From PWXP01 sp040772845 (GTDB taxonomy: Bacteria > Planctomycetota > Planctomycetia > Pirellulales > Thermoguttaceae): a stretch of 64,000 bases of DNA. The translations under genes were made by a program, and so were the position numbers. Positions 11,456 to 20,296 of this stretch are shown piece after piece. The notes under the pieces are model-generated. The model had not been told where the DNA came from. It ran no database searches and saw only the letters and a list, made by a program, of their open reading frames with translations. The stretch spans positions 3,162,001-3,226,000 of the forward strand of contig JAXGXG010000001.1 of NCBI GenBank assembly GCA_040772845.1. The letters are read 5' to 3'. Position 1 is the first letter of the stretch; each line of letters starts with the position of its first letter.

Positions 11456-12193
11456 TCAACGCCACCAGAGGCGACCGGTGTGCCGCATGTGTTCGAAACC
11501 GGCATGTCCAGGGCAGGCAACAAGTGTGGCCAGGACCAGCAGCGTGCCGAAACACGCCGCGGCTCGCCACGCCATGCGGTGTTTCGGACTCCACAACGCG
11601 CCGGCGTACAAGATGCCAAATACGAAACCGGCCCCGTGAGCGATATTCGCCACCGGCAGGACATTTGCGTAGGTCAGCAGAATGCACAGAAAGAACCAGC
11701 CGAGCAGAAGCTGCGATGTCTGCCGATCGCACACGTCGTGCATTTCCGGCCGCCATCGCCGGCCCATCCAGAAAATGCCGAACAGGCCGTACACAATCCC
11801 GGAAAGCCCCACAATCATGATCGGCTGATCGCGATGGTAACTGCCAATACAGTATTCGGGCATCATGGACACGTAGCCCAACAACACCATCAGGCCGAGC
11901 ATTCGATACGAGCCTATTCGTAACTCGAGCGTGATGCCGAAGAGCATGAGCCAGTACAGATTGAACGCCGCATGGATCAGTCCGCCGTGCATCAGGCAGG
12001 TGGTGAATGGACGCCACAACTCGCCTGCCCAAAGGAACGGCAGAATACCCCAGAAACTGTTGTACAGTTCCAGCCGGCGCATGCCGCCCTGCATCTCGTC
12101 CAGCAAGCAGACGATCTCCAGTGCGGCCGCTGCTGCGGCCACCAAGAGCGTGGCGGGAGTCCGATGAAAGTCGATTTTGGGAAATGGAACCAT
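11456..12193 (-). CDS. Rhomboid family intramembrane serine protease
   Basis: 245 aa, polytopic. Visible rhomboid signatures: LWRPFTTCLMHGGLIHAAFN (59-78) gives the WR and HxxxxN elements, GLSGIVYG (129-136) holds the catalytic Ser131, and NIAHGAGF (183-190) holds His186. These enzymes cut substrate membrane helices within the inner membrane. The C-terminal ~40 residues beyond the last helix are not conserved motifs. GGAG sits very close to the ATG. Substrate unknown. Confidence 0.93.
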   Translation of the reverse strand: MVPFPKIDFHRTPATLLVAAAAAALEIVCLLDEMQGGMRRLELYNSFWGILPFLWAGELWRPFTTCLMHGGLIHAAFNLYWLMLFGITLELRIGSYRMLGLMVLLGYVSMMPEYCIGSYHRDQPIMIVGLSGIVYGLFGIFWMGRRWRPEMHDVCDRQTSQLLLGWFFLCILLTYANVLPVANIAHGAGFVFGILYAGALWSPKHRMAWRAAACFGTLLVLATLVACPGHAGFEHMRHTGRLWWR

Positions 12194-12372
12194 GGCTCCA
12201 ATGTACCGGTTGGGACGGAGAAAGCCAACGGGTGGTATAGGACAAGGCGCCCCGCGCCGTTATAATGGACCGCCACTTGGCTTTGTACCAGAAACTGTTC
12301 GCGAACCGAAGGAAGATCGCCGGTCGTGAATGGTTCCGACCAACGCGGCCGCGCCGCATAACGACTGCTGCC

Positions 12373-13161
12373 ATGCGAACCATTGCCATCATGAACCAGA
12401 AGGGCGGCGTCGGAAAAACCACGACGGCAGTCAACCTGGCTGCCGCCTTGGCGAATGCCGACCGCCGTGTGTGCCTGGTCGATCTCGATCCGCAGGCGCA
12501 CGCAACACTTCACCTGGGGGTGGAGGTGGCCGACAGTCAGGCATCGATGTACGACGTGCTGGCAGGCGATGCTTCGTTTGCCGATGCCTGCCGGCCGGCC
12601 GGCGATCGTCTGACCGTTGCTGCAAGCACGATTGATCTGGCCGCCGCCGGATTGGCATTGGGCGAGCGTGAGGGGCGTGAACTGGTGCTGCGCGAGAAGC
12701 TCCGCTCTCACCCGCCGGACGTCGACTTTTTGCTCGTCGATTGCCCGCCCTCGCTCGGTCTGCTCACAATCAATGCCCTGGCGGCCGTCGACGAGGTACT
12801 CATTCCGATGCAGCCGCACTTTCTCGCCCTGCACGGGTTGGGAAAGCTGCTGGAAACGATTCGGGCTATTGCCGGGCGACTGAATCCATCGCTCCGGCTG
12901 ACCGGCGTCGCCTTCTGCATGTTCGATACGGGTACCCGGCTGGCCACCGAGGTCCGGCAGGACGTCGAGGCCTTCTTCCAGGCCGCCCGTGCGAGTGGTA
13001 CGCCGTGGGCCAAGGCGGTGACGTTCCGCACGCGCATTCGCAGGAATATCCGGCTGGCCGAGGCGCCCAGTTTCGGACAATCGATCTTGCAGTATGCCGC
13101 CACGTCCAACGGCGCCGAAGACTACCGGGCACTGGCCGGGGAACTACTACAAACCGCTTGA
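12373..13161 (+). CDS. ParA/Soj-type ATPase
   Basis: 262 aa from the chosen ATG, which begins MRTIAIMNQKGGVGKTT and places the deviant Walker A (KGGVGKTT) at residues 10-17 as in the family. An upstream in-frame ATG at 12265 would add 36 unconserved residues and is rejected. VCLVDLDPQAH and LLVDCPPSLGLLTINAL are the Walker A' and B regions. No ParB or parS-like partner is adjacent, so it may act in positioning other cargo rather than in chromosome partition. A perfect TATAAT at 12261-12266 lies upstream, without a good -35. Confidence 0.93.
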   Translation: MRTIAIMNQKGGVGKTTTAVNLAAALANADRRVCLVDLDPQAHATLHLGVEVADSQASMYDVLAGDASFADACRPAGDRLTVAASTIDLAAAGLALGEREGRELVLREKLRSHPPDVDFLLVDCPPSLGLLTINALAAVDEVLIPMQPHFLALHGLGKLLETIRAIAGRLNPSLRLTGVAFCMFDTGTRLATEVRQDVEAFFQAARASGTPWAKAVTFRTRIRRNIRLAEAPSFGQSILQYAATSNGAEDYRALAGELLQTA

Positions 13162-13648
13162 CGAAATGGTGTCCGCGAAACCGGACACGACCTCGCTTGC
13201 CCCCCCGAGGGAGGGTCGATCTCTGCGGTTGTTCGGGCAGCATTCGCGCAGATGCTGCCTTCACACTCTCCCCAGCCCCTGATCTTGGGAATTCTTTGCC
13301 TTGCCTGGCGGGCGCAAACACAACGTTGCCCTCAGTCGGCACAGAAGGGCGTGCGCGGCGCAACCCATTCCGGCGGCTTATACGTCACCACCCGTACCCC
13401 ATCAAAATCGTTGACAAAGTTGTCCTTTCCTTGTTATACTTCAGGCTGATGCGTCAGTGGTCGGGCCGCTGACATAGCGCATTCGTTGTGGAATGGCTTG
13501 GCATATTTCTGCGGCGGACGAATGCGATTTCGGGACGTCTACAATGCTCGGGCAAAAGGTGCTTCCAACCGACGTGTAGATCCTGCGCTGACAATGGACA
13601 CACAGTCCTATGTCGATTGGTCGGGCAATTTTGGTAAGGAGGTGGGGC
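13162..13648. other. Intergenic region with promoter and long leader
   Basis: About 490 bases between the ParA-type gene and the PEP-CTERM gene. It contains a short hairpin (GCAGCAT at 13237-13243 with ATGCTGC at 13252-13258) that could end the parA transcript, and a strong promoter at 13411-13440. No further gene is supported. Confidence 0.5.
13411..13440 (+). promoter_or_regulatory. Sigma70-type promoter of the PEP-CTERM gene
   Basis: TTGACA (13411-13416, perfect consensus), an 18-base spacer, then TATACT (13435-13440, 5 of 6). It implies a leader of about 200 bases before the ATG at 13649, long enough for regulation. One of the best promoter matches in the window. Confidence 0.65.
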
Positions 13649-14296
13649 ATGCGAGCCGTCTATCTTCCCGTAGTCGTACCGATGATCGTTACGTGGGCGA
13701 GTGCTGTGACAGCACATGCCGAGTGGCTTGATCTGGATGGATCGACTGCAGTTGCGTCGACCTTGGAGAACGCTACCTATCTGGCCGCCAATGCTTTTGA
13801 CGACAACACGGCTACACGGTGGTCTTCTGCCCATTCGGACAACCACTGGATCTACATCGACCTGAAGCGGGATTACAACATCACCGCGCTGGAGATCGAC
13901 TGGGAGACGGCCCACTCCAAGGACTACACCCTTCGCGTCCGCACATCGGCGCAAGGTGTGGACAGCGACCCGACGAAATGGACGGAAATCGCCAGTATCA
14001 GCGGGCGCGACGGCATCATCGGCGGCGGCGGCGAGGCTGACGATCACTTCAATTTCCGCAGTGGTGCGTTTACGGCGGTCTCCGGCAGTTACACGTCGGC
14101 TTCTGTCAGTACCGATGCTTTCGGCCGGTACGTGATGATGTACGGCACCACTCGGGGAACAGTATACGGGCACTCGATCTATGAAATGCGGATCATCCCC
14201 GAACCAACAGCATTCGGCCTGCTGATGACCTGCGGGATCGCCGGTTTGGTGCTTTCAGCTCGGCGGCGAAGAAGGCGAGGGCGCTGGGAATTTTGA
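13649..14296 (+). CDS. PEP-CTERM protein with discoidin-like (F5/8 C) domain
   Basis: 215 aa. The start is chosen at the ATG with AAGGAGGTG four bases upstream; an ATG 13 codons earlier lacks this. A signal peptide (to about AHA) precedes a discoidin-like beta-sandwich: NATYLAANAFDDNTATRWSS and HWIYIDLKRDYNITALEIDW are typical of F5/8 type C modules, which bind sugars or surfaces. The C-terminus PEPTAFG, a hydrophobic helix and an Arg-rich tail form a PEP-CTERM sorting signal processed by exosortase. Probably a surface or matrix adhesin. Preceded by a strong promoter and long leader. Confidence 0.85.
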   Translation: MRAVYLPVVVPMIVTWASAVTAHAEWLDLDGSTAVASTLENATYLAANAFDDNTATRWSSAHSDNHWIYIDLKRDYNITALEIDWETAHSKDYTLRVRTSAQGVDSDPTKWTEIASISGRDGIIGGGGEADDHFNFRSGAFTAVSGSYTSASVSTDAFGRYVMMYGTTRGTVYGHSIYEMRIIPEPTAFGLLMTCGIAGLVLSARRRRRRGRWEF

Positions 14297-14300
14297 GTGA

Positions 14301-14555
14301 ATATCGACCAGCAGTGTCGGTCCGCATCGGGCATCTGAATGGGAGTTCCTGACCTTCGACCAGCTCGAAGGTACGTTCAGCGAAGACCTGTTCGCTTTGG
14401 ATATCTCGTCGTTCGAAAACGGCCTTGGGGAAGGGTATTTCGAGATCATCCAGACGGCAAATGGTCTGGCCATCTCTTATATACCTGAACCGGGCACCCT
14501 GACACTCGTACTTCTGGGCGCATTGCTACTGTTGGCGCGTCGCCGCCGCTCGTAG
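14301..14555 (+). pseudogene. Remnant of a second PEP-CTERM gene (3' end only)
   Basis: Codons open from 14301, right after an in-frame TGA, to TAG at 14553-14555. They encode about 84 residues ending with IPEPGTLTLVLLGALLLLAR then RRRS, a complete PEP-CTERM anchor, preceded by EWEFLTFDQLEGTF and GYFEIIQTANGLAISY. There is no ATG, GTG or TTG start and no Shine-Dalgarno. The N-terminal part is therefore missing, through deletion or replacement by the preceding discoidin-like gene. Confidence 0.7.
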
Positions 14556-14560
14556 ACGTT

Positions 14561-15274
14561 TTAACGTCGCGACGACAGAAACAACTGCAGGATGTACCAG
14601 AACAGCAAGGCAACCGATGCAAACAGGGCCAAAGCGGCCGCGACGTGCTGCCCGATCCGGTAATGATGCAGGACGTTCGACGTGTGATACAGGATGTAGC
14701 CGCACGCCAGGGCGATCATCGCATAGGTGAAGATCGGCCCGAGCGAGAACTGGAACAGGATCGCGACCACAATCAGCCCCATCGCCGCAAACCCGCCGAA
14801 CATCAGGATCGATCGCAGGAACGAGAAATCCTTCCGCGTCACGAACACCACGGCAGTCAGCACGCCGGACAGCACAAGCGTCGTAATAGCTGCCGCCGGT
14901 ATAACGCCCGGGACGCTGCTGGCGATGTATATCAACGGAACGAAGATGACTGCTTCGGCCAGTACGTATAACCCCAGCCCCATATATTGCATGCCCAGGC
15001 TGGTTGCCGACCGGGCCCAGCTTTCGGCCACGTAGCTGACTACCATGAACAGGCCCAGTACGATCAGCCAGCCAAATTGCGTACCAACCATCAAACCGAC
15101 CAGGTTCTCGATACCCGGCATCGACAGCAAGATGGCCTCCAACGCAACGAACGCTGCAATGGCGCCGACCAGGTGCAGGTAGGTCTTGGTGAGAAAGGCC
15201 GACCGCTCGTCGGCGGCGGCCTGCGCCGCAAACATGTCGAACGACGACGGGTACGATTGGTTCGCGTAACTCAT
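14561..15274 (-). CDS. BI-1 / YccA-YbhL family membrane protein
   Basis: 237 aa. The start is the ATG of MSYANQSYPSSFD, with AAAAGGAG seven bases upstream; an upstream in-frame start is rejected. About seven transmembrane helices follow a soluble ~35-residue N-terminus. Family-like stretches include FLTKTYLHLVGAIAAFVALE and SFLRSILMFGGFAAMG, and it ends with a hydrophobic helix. The Bax-inhibitor-1 family (YccA, YbhL) includes an FtsH-associated protein and pH-gated calcium leak channels; the role here is unknown. It converges on the PEP-CTERM remnant 5 bases away. Confidence 0.88.
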   Translation of the reverse strand: MSYANQSYPSSFDMFAAQAAADERSAFLTKTYLHLVGAIAAFVALEAILLSMPGIENLVGLMVGTQFGWLIVLGLFMVVSYVAESWARSATSLGMQYMGLGLYVLAEAVIFVPLIYIASSVPGVIPAAAITTLVLSGVLTAVVFVTRKDFSFLRSILMFGGFAAMGLIVVAILFQFSLGPIFTYAMIALACGYILYHTSNVLHHYRIGQHVAAALALFASVALLFWYILQLFLSSRR

Positions 15275-15500
15275 GGCAACTCCTTTTGTCTTGGTGGACA
15301 TTCCGGGGCAATTGCCCCAAATAGACACAATCACTACAGAATTATAGCACGTCTGGGCTACTCAGGTACAGGAGTCCGGGGAGTCTCGGGGTTGTTTTCC
15401 AGAAATCGGGGGGGCCAAGCCGAGAATTCCGCCTGTACCGTTTGCCTGCCGCGGTGGACAATTTCGCCGGAATCCGGTTTCTAAGTGTGAGCGGTAACTC

Positions 15501-15547
15501 GTTGGACTCTCGGCTTTAGCTGGAAAGGGAAGACCGCCTGAAGAGAC
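15501..15547. repeat. Interspersed palindromic repeat, degenerate copy D
   Basis: GTTGGACTCTCGGCTTTAGC begins this copy and ACCGCCTGAAGAGAC ends it. It keeps the order and the GTTGG end of the repeat at 8567-8622 (in the reverse orientation) but both hairpins are decayed. Confidence 0.4.
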
Positions 15548-15587
15548 CGGCCGGCTTAGACGCCGATAGAGGGCACTGCAAGAAAAG

Positions 15588-15778
15588 GCCACCGGCCGGC
15601 TCGTCCGGCCCGCAGCCATGGTCAGCAAGCTACACGAGACCGAACCACCAAAGACTTTTCTTTCAGGGTGTTGCTGCCGCCTTGGGCGGCAGCAACACCC
15701 TGAAAGAAAAGAGATGGTCGGGAGTACCGCCATTAGCCAAAAGACCACCGCTGCGGGCCGGACAAGCCAGCCGGTGGC
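15588..15778. repeat. Large palindromic element (MITE-like)
   Basis: Outer arms 15588-15616 and 15750-15778 are 29-base inverted repeats with two mismatches. At the centre is a perfect 27-base inverted repeat (15655-15681 and 15685-15711) with a 3-base loop (TTG), whose arms start CTTTTCTTTCAGGG. The sequence between outer and inner arms is also weakly complementary. This architecture suggests a non-autonomous mobile element or a very stable structured RNA; it encodes no protein. Confidence 0.8.
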
Positions 15779-15868
15779 GTCTTCACCCTGCTCACCAACA
15801 CCGATTCCAATGCTCCCTTTTCTTGCCGTCAGGAGGTCTCCTCCCAGCAGCAGAAGAGTTCGCAAGCC

Positions 15869-17311
15869 TCACGGCCGCAGAGCCTCGACCAGCCGATCGA
15901 CATGGAAATCGAGAATGGCCATCCCACGGCCAGATTCCTGGCCGCAGGGGTCAACCGTGAAGGAGAGGATGTTCTGTTCTCGCAGCAGGCGGCGGTCGGG
16001 TTTGCTCGCATCGCCGGCAGAGAATTCCGGGCCGGTCAGCTGCAGCGTTTGCCATGTGCTCCACTGGTCGGCTGCCCGGGCCACGTGTGCCCGGAAACCT
16101 TGCGGCGTCGGGAAGTACATGATCATCGTATCGTCCGGTGCGGCGATGATCATCGGGCGGCGCAACGGCAGCGGTAAGGGCAGCGGCTGGCTGCGATGCC
16201 ATGTGCCCTCGGTGTCGCGCCAGTAGTGATAGTAGTTCAGCCGATGATGCACCTCCTGCGGCGGATTGTGCTGCAGGTCGTCCGGTCGGAAGGGTTCGGC
16301 CATGTGATACGTGGCCACGTGCGGCTGATTTTTCGAATCCAAGGTCATCGCACATTGATTCATCAGCCAGGAGAAGACGGGAATCTCGTAGACGGTAATT
16401 CCCGGAGTGTCCAACACGATACGCTCGCCCTTGCGCGTATCGACAATCAGTACGCCTGCGTTGTTCTTCCAGGTGCGGCCGCGGTCGTCGCTGTAGGCGT
16501 AGTGCAGATCGTGGTTGCTCGCCCAGGTGCGCCATGTTTCACGGTAGACCCAGGTGGTGTGCAATCGGCCGGTCGTGTCGAACAGCAGGTCGTGCATGTA
16601 GGCGTTGCGCGAGTCACTGTTGTCCCACGGGGCATACGTGCCTTCCTGTCCAAACAGGCACGTGCTGATGATCTCCCACCGGCCCTGGTCGGCGTCGTAT
16701 TGGAACAGGGCACTGTTGCCCTGGCCGCTCCCGCCGCTCCGGTAGAAGAAATAGAGGGTTTCGTCAAAATCGTTGAAGAAACGAGGATAGGTGACCCGTT
16801 GCGGGGCGTCTGCAAGGATCGGCTGACGGGGCTCGAAGTCGGCAGGCGTGACGTTCTCGGGCGGGTCGGTCAGGAAGCCTTTGCGGCTGCGGGTATAGTT
16901 CAGGTCGTTGTTATGGTGGTCCCACGAAAGGTGCAGCCGCCCGTCGCCGGGGCTGATGCCCAGTACGGTATTGCGATGCCCGTCGTAACGGTCTCTTTCC
17001 CGTAGCCCCTCGGCGAGTACGTGATCGGCAAGCCTCACTCGCTGGACCGTGTTGTCTTCCAGACACCTTCGCGCAACGGTCAAAACGCGGTCGGCGCCCC
17101 AGTAGATGGTGTACTGGTAGCCGCCAAAGCTGACGATCTTGTCCTGATCGAACGAAGCCCAGTTGAACGGCTCCCACACCTGCCGTTCCACAAGAACCGC
17201 CTGATCCGGCCCCGAGATGGTTCGATCAGGTTCGGCCTTGGCGGCATGCAGCGATAGGCAGGACAGGGCGAGAACGGCGGTAATGAGGCAAGTGGTGTTG
17301 ATCTTCTGCAT
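15869..17311 (-). CDS. Secreted BNR-repeat family protein (PF15892-like)
   Basis: 480 aa from the ATG of MQKINTTCLITAVLALSCLS, a clear signal peptide ending near AKA. Family features include KIVSFGGYQYTIYWGADRVL, DGHRNTVLGISPGDGRLHLS with WDHHNN, and the Asp-box-like YAYSDDRGRTWKN, giving a predicted beta-propeller. Members of this family include polysaccharide lyases and sialidase-like hydrolases acting outside the cytoplasm. It lies 131 bases downstream of a sulfatase in the same direction, so it likely acts on a sulfated glycan. The catalytic residues cannot be assigned by eye. An in-frame start 28 codons upstream is not supported. Confidence 0.85.
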   Translation of the reverse strand: MQKINTTCLITAVLALSCLSLHAAKAEPDRTISGPDQAVLVERQVWEPFNWASFDQDKIVSFGGYQYTIYWGADRVLTVARRCLEDNTVQRVRLADHVLAEGLRERDRYDGHRNTVLGISPGDGRLHLSWDHHNNDLNYTRSRKGFLTDPPENVTPADFEPRQPILADAPQRVTYPRFFNDFDETLYFFYRSGGSGQGNSALFQYDADQGRWEIISTCLFGQEGTYAPWDNSDSRNAYMHDLLFDTTGRLHTTWVYRETWRTWASNHDLHYAYSDDRGRTWKNNAGVLIVDTRKGERIVLDTPGITVYEIPVFSWLMNQCAMTLDSKNQPHVATYHMAEPFRPDDLQHNPPQEVHHRLNYYHYWRDTEGTWHRSQPLPLPLPLRRPMIIAAPDDTMIMYFPTPQGFRAHVARAADQWSTWQTLQLTGPEFSAGDASKPDRRLLREQNILSFTVDPCGQESGRGMAILDFHVDRLVEALRP

Positions 17312-17442
17312 GATGCGTACTCTTTCTTCAGTTCGACGGATCTCGTACGGTTTGACGGTACAGAGCATTTTGGGCGCCAGGGCGGGAGCACTCAAGGCGC
17401 GCCGTCTTTGCGAGATATCCGGAAGACGTGGTGGCTTGTCCT

Positions 17443-18981
17443 TTATGGCAGTTGCGGCTTCAGTGGCGTATTGCTGCTCTCCGCCTCGACCGGATAGACG
17501 GCATTCTGTCTTTCGAGGCTGGCAATCAACCCTTGCATCATGCGGCGAACCTGCTCGGGATGGGAGGCGGCCAGATCCTTCGACTCGAACGGATCATCGG
17601 CCAGGTTGTAGAGTTGAAAGTGCGACTGCTGCGAGTTCTTTTCGGGAATGTAGTGATAAATCACTTTCCAGTCGCCGTCGCGGAAGGTCGTGAAGTAGTT
17701 GCTCCGATGCGGGCCGTGAGGATAGTGCATGAGGAACGTCCTCTCCCGGCTCGCGTCCGACTGGCCGGCCAACAATGTTTCCAACCGCCGGCCGTCCACC
17801 GGATAGTCCGGCGGCGCGTCGACGCCGGTAACGGCCGCAATTGTGGGCAGCAGGTCGCAGACGGAGGCGATCTGGCTTTGGATCGCGCCGGCCGCAATAG
17901 GCAGCCGCTTCTGATTCGGATTGTCGGCATCTGGCTTTGCCCAGGCCGCAATAAACGGGACACGCATGCCGCCTTCGTAGTGCGAACCCTTCTTGCCGCG
18001 CAGCGGCGCGGCGCTGGCGACCTCGTGCGCGCCGCCCAGCGGCGCATCGCTGCCGTTGTCGCCCATGAAGAAGATGAGCGTATTCTCGGCAACGCCCAGG
18101 GCAGAAAGCTGATCGAGCACATCGCCCAACGATTTATCCATGCCTTCGATCAGCGTGGCGAAAGCCTGCGCCGGTTTCGGCTTGTCCGAATCGGCATAAT
18201 GCTCGGCGAACCGCGGGTCGCTTTGGAACGGGGCATGGACCGCGTAATGGGCAAGGTAGAGGTAGAACGGCTTTCCGGCCTTGACCGCGTCCTGGATTCG
18301 CGCATTCGCCTCGATCGTAAGCGCCTCGGTCAGGAAGGTCTCGGTATCGTGGTATTTTTCCAGGTGCGGTACGGCGCTGCGGGCGCGGCGCGTTGCCAGT
18401 CCGTATTGGTCCTGGCCGTAATAGCTGCCGGGCGCGCCGAAGCATGCGCCGCCCACGTTCACCTGGAAGCCCAGGTTCAGCGGCTCGGCCCCTTGCGAAT
18501 CGCGCGGTCCGAAGTGCGCCTTTCCCACGTGAATGGTCCGATATCCACCGGCTTGCAGCAGGCCAGGCAGGGTCACATCGCCCGGCTTCAAGCCCTCCCA
18601 ATTCCAGTCCGGCGCGCCTTGCGGGCCGGCGTTGTTCTTGTCCGGGTTGATCCAGTTCGTCGTGCGGTGCCGTGCCCCATTCTGCCCGGTCATGATCGAG
18701 ACGCGAGTCGGCGAGCAGACATTCATGGCGTAGAAGTTGTTGAAGCGGATCCCCTGACCTGCCAGGCGCTCCATGTTCGGTGTGCGGTAATAGTCGTTCA
18801 GCGGATAGCGTTTGGGCTGGCCCTTGTCGTCGGTGAGAAACGGCACGGAGGTATCCATCACGCCCATATCGTCGACCAGGAAGACGACGACGTTGGGGCG
18901 AACCGCCTCGTTGTCCGCAGCACGCAGTCCGGTGGCGAGCAACAGCAGAAAGACCGTGGCTGCAAGCGTTGTAATTCTCAT
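17443..18981 (-). CDS. Secreted type I sulfatase
   Basis: 512 aa from ATG at MRITTLAATV, with signal peptide ending near LRAAD. CSPTR at residues 89-93 is the CxPxR motif whose cysteine is converted to formylglycine. VVFLVDDMGVMD (32-43) carries the metal-binding aspartate pair, and GDNGS further on belongs to the conserved C-proximal metal site. It hydrolyses sulfate esters of a glycan in the periplasm or outside. First gene of a pair with the BNR protein. A 571-codon frame on the opposite strand is a shadow produced by GC-rich codon bias. Confidence 0.95.
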   Translation of the reverse strand: MRITTLAATVFLLLLATGLRAADNEAVRPNVVVFLVDDMGVMDTSVPFLTDDKGQPKRYPLNDYYRTPNMERLAGQGIRFNNFYAMNVCSPTRVSIMTGQNGARHRTTNWINPDKNNAGPQGAPDWNWEGLKPGDVTLPGLLQAGGYRTIHVGKAHFGPRDSQGAEPLNLGFQVNVGGACFGAPGSYYGQDQYGLATRRARSAVPHLEKYHDTETFLTEALTIEANARIQDAVKAGKPFYLYLAHYAVHAPFQSDPRFAEHYADSDKPKPAQAFATLIEGMDKSLGDVLDQLSALGVAENTLIFFMGDNGSDAPLGGAHEVASAAPLRGKKGSHYEGGMRVPFIAAWAKPDADNPNQKRLPIAAGAIQSQIASVCDLLPTIAAVTGVDAPPDYPVDGRRLETLLAGQSDASRERTFLMHYPHGPHRSNYFTTFRDGDWKVIYHYIPEKNSQQSHFQLYNLADDPFESKDLAASHPEQVRRMMQGLIASLERQNAVYPVEAESSNTPLKPQLP

Positions 18982-19622
18982 GTCGCTGGTCCTTTCCAAG
19001 GTTCCAAGGGACACCCGGCAAACGCCGAGCCGTTCGTGGCGAGTCCCGTCCATTATGTGTCCCCGGCATGGCAGGCGTCAATTCGCCGGAAGAATCATCG
19101 CGCCCGGATGTCTGGCCAAAACGCCTTGCTTCGGGGGATATGAAGACGTGCGCAACTGCTCATACGCCCCCCACACGTACAGCCGGACCAACAACTCGCG
19201 CCGCCGACCCGTCAGCACTGATGCAGGTGCGGCCCCAACAGACCCGAACCCATCGATCCGGCCAATTTTCTAGCCCCCCCGCCAAGGGAATACAAAAGAG
19301 TCTTGACATCCGATCGCTGCAATGGTAAAAAAATAGGTTCTGTGTGATTTCATTCGATCCAGATGGTTCCTGGCACATTCGTGTTTTGTGTTCGTTGAAA
19401 ACGGGAACCCTCGGCCAGTGCCGGGTCCGCGGCAAACCGCCGGTTGGGAGATATGGGCGGCTGGTGCGAGGCGCTTCCCCAATATCTGGCAGGTGACTCG
19501 TTTCGCCGCACTCGGAGCATGGACCTGTTCGCCTTCCATGGTGAACGTACGATCTTGCTCTACGAGACCGGTCGGCGCGGTGTTCCCTGCAAGACGTTCA
19601 TGCGTCTTGACGTGGTAAGAAT
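18982..19622. other. Divergent intergenic region, one possible small ORF
   Basis: 641 bases between the leftward sulfatase and a rightward membrane-anchored protein. A promoter-like pair lies at 19303-19331. A 60-codon ORF (19444-19626) overlaps the next start and is listed separately. Nothing else recognisable. Confidence 0.4.
19303..19331 (+). promoter_or_regulatory. Candidate promoter
   Basis: TTGACA (19303-19308, perfect), a 17-base spacer and TAAAAA (4 of 6). It would drive the small ORF and the gene at 19623. The -10 is poor, so confidence is low. Confidence 0.35.
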
Positions 19623-19626
19623 ATGA
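19444..19626 (+). CDS. Possible small protein, translationally coupled to the next gene
   Basis: 60 codons, ATG preceded by TTGGGAGAT, ending in TGA that overlaps the next ATG as ATGA. Residues such as RSMDLFAFHGERTILLYETG read like real protein, but nothing is recognised and another frame is also open here. The coupling overlap is the main reason to keep it. Confidence 0.3.
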   Translation: MGDMGGWCEALPQYLAGDSFRRTRSMDLFAFHGERTILLYETGRRGVPCKTFMRLDVVRI

Positions 19627-20285
19627 CTCGACTGCAGACAAGACGGCGGCAGTTGGCGGCGGCTTTGGTCGCGGCGATCGTAGTGCATATAGCACTGGCT
19701 GTTTGGCTTTTCCTGGTACGCCCGTGGGACGCATCGGTTGGCGACGTTTCGCCCCAGACGGCTGCGAACACCAGCAGCGAGCCCGACACCAGCGCCGAGG
19801 CCGCCGAGAAGGCAGCCCTGGCAGAGCGCGCCCAATTGCGGGGACGCCTGGACAATACGGTCAACATGTTCCTCAACAAGGATCGGGAAGAGTTGACCGA
19901 AAAGGCCCATGGCGCAGCCGAATGGCTCGAAACGCGAAGCAGCGGGGATGCCATCAGCGATATCGGCGAGGCCGTCCAGGATGCCTGCCAGGTTGGGCCG
20001 CGGGCGTACGCACCGGTCGATCCGCCGCCGCCGGGCGAGTTCGATCACGACACCATGCTCCCGTATGCGGTGAAGAAGGTCGTCTCCGAAGACGGCAAGA
20101 CGCAGGTGGTCTATACCTGGGTTGATGCTCAAGGCCGATCGCTCGAAACCGAAGTGCTGGAAGAAGCGTCGGATCCGGCCCTGACGACCGCCCTGCAGAT
20201 GGCGCAGCGCTCGCCGGTGATGCGCCAGCTCTTCCAGACCAGCGTCTTGCCCGTTCTTGAAGCCCAGCTTCGGCAGCGCCGCTAG
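19623..20285 (+). CDS. Unknown protein with N-terminal membrane anchor
   Basis: 220 aa. Residues ~10-33 (AAALVAAIVVHIALAVWLFL) form one transmembrane segment, followed by a probably periplasmic region. A charged stretch with coiled-coil character (EAAEKAALAERAQLRGRLDN) comes first, then a small globular C-terminal half. No family recognised. It converges with another single-pass unknown 11 bases away, which may share a terminator. No strong Shine-Dalgarno; the ATGA overlap with a possible upstream ORF may allow coupling. Confidence 0.75.
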   Translation: MTRLQTRRRQLAAALVAAIVVHIALAVWLFLVRPWDASVGDVSPQTAANTSSEPDTSAEAAEKAALAERAQLRGRLDNTVNMFLNKDREELTEKAHGAAEWLETRSSGDAISDIGEAVQDACQVGPRAYAPVDPPPPGEFDHDTMLPYAVKKVVSEDGKTQVVYTWVDAQGRSLETEVLEEASDPALTTALQMAQRSPVMRQLFQTSVLPVLEAQLRQRR

Positions 20286-20296
20286 AATGCCCGACG

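Larger units (their letters stand above)
15275..15868. other. Repeat-rich intergenic region
   Basis: About 590 bases without a convincing gene. It contains a degenerate copy of the two-hairpin repeat (15501-15547) and a 191-base palindromic element (15588-15778). Open frames on both strands here (up to ~200 codons) run through the palindromes and are not credible. Confidence 0.7.

Noticed and set aside
12261..12266. Perfect TATAAT before the ParA-type gene as a full promoter
   Set aside because: No acceptable -35 at 16-18 bases; kept only as a note in the parA entry.
15362..15865. 167-codon minus-strand frame in the repeat-rich gap
   Set aside because: Runs straight through the palindromic element and has no ribosome site or family match.
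17428..19143. 571-codon open frame on the + strand
   Set aside because: Antisense to the sulfatase, whose CxPxR and metal motifs prove the minus-strand frame.
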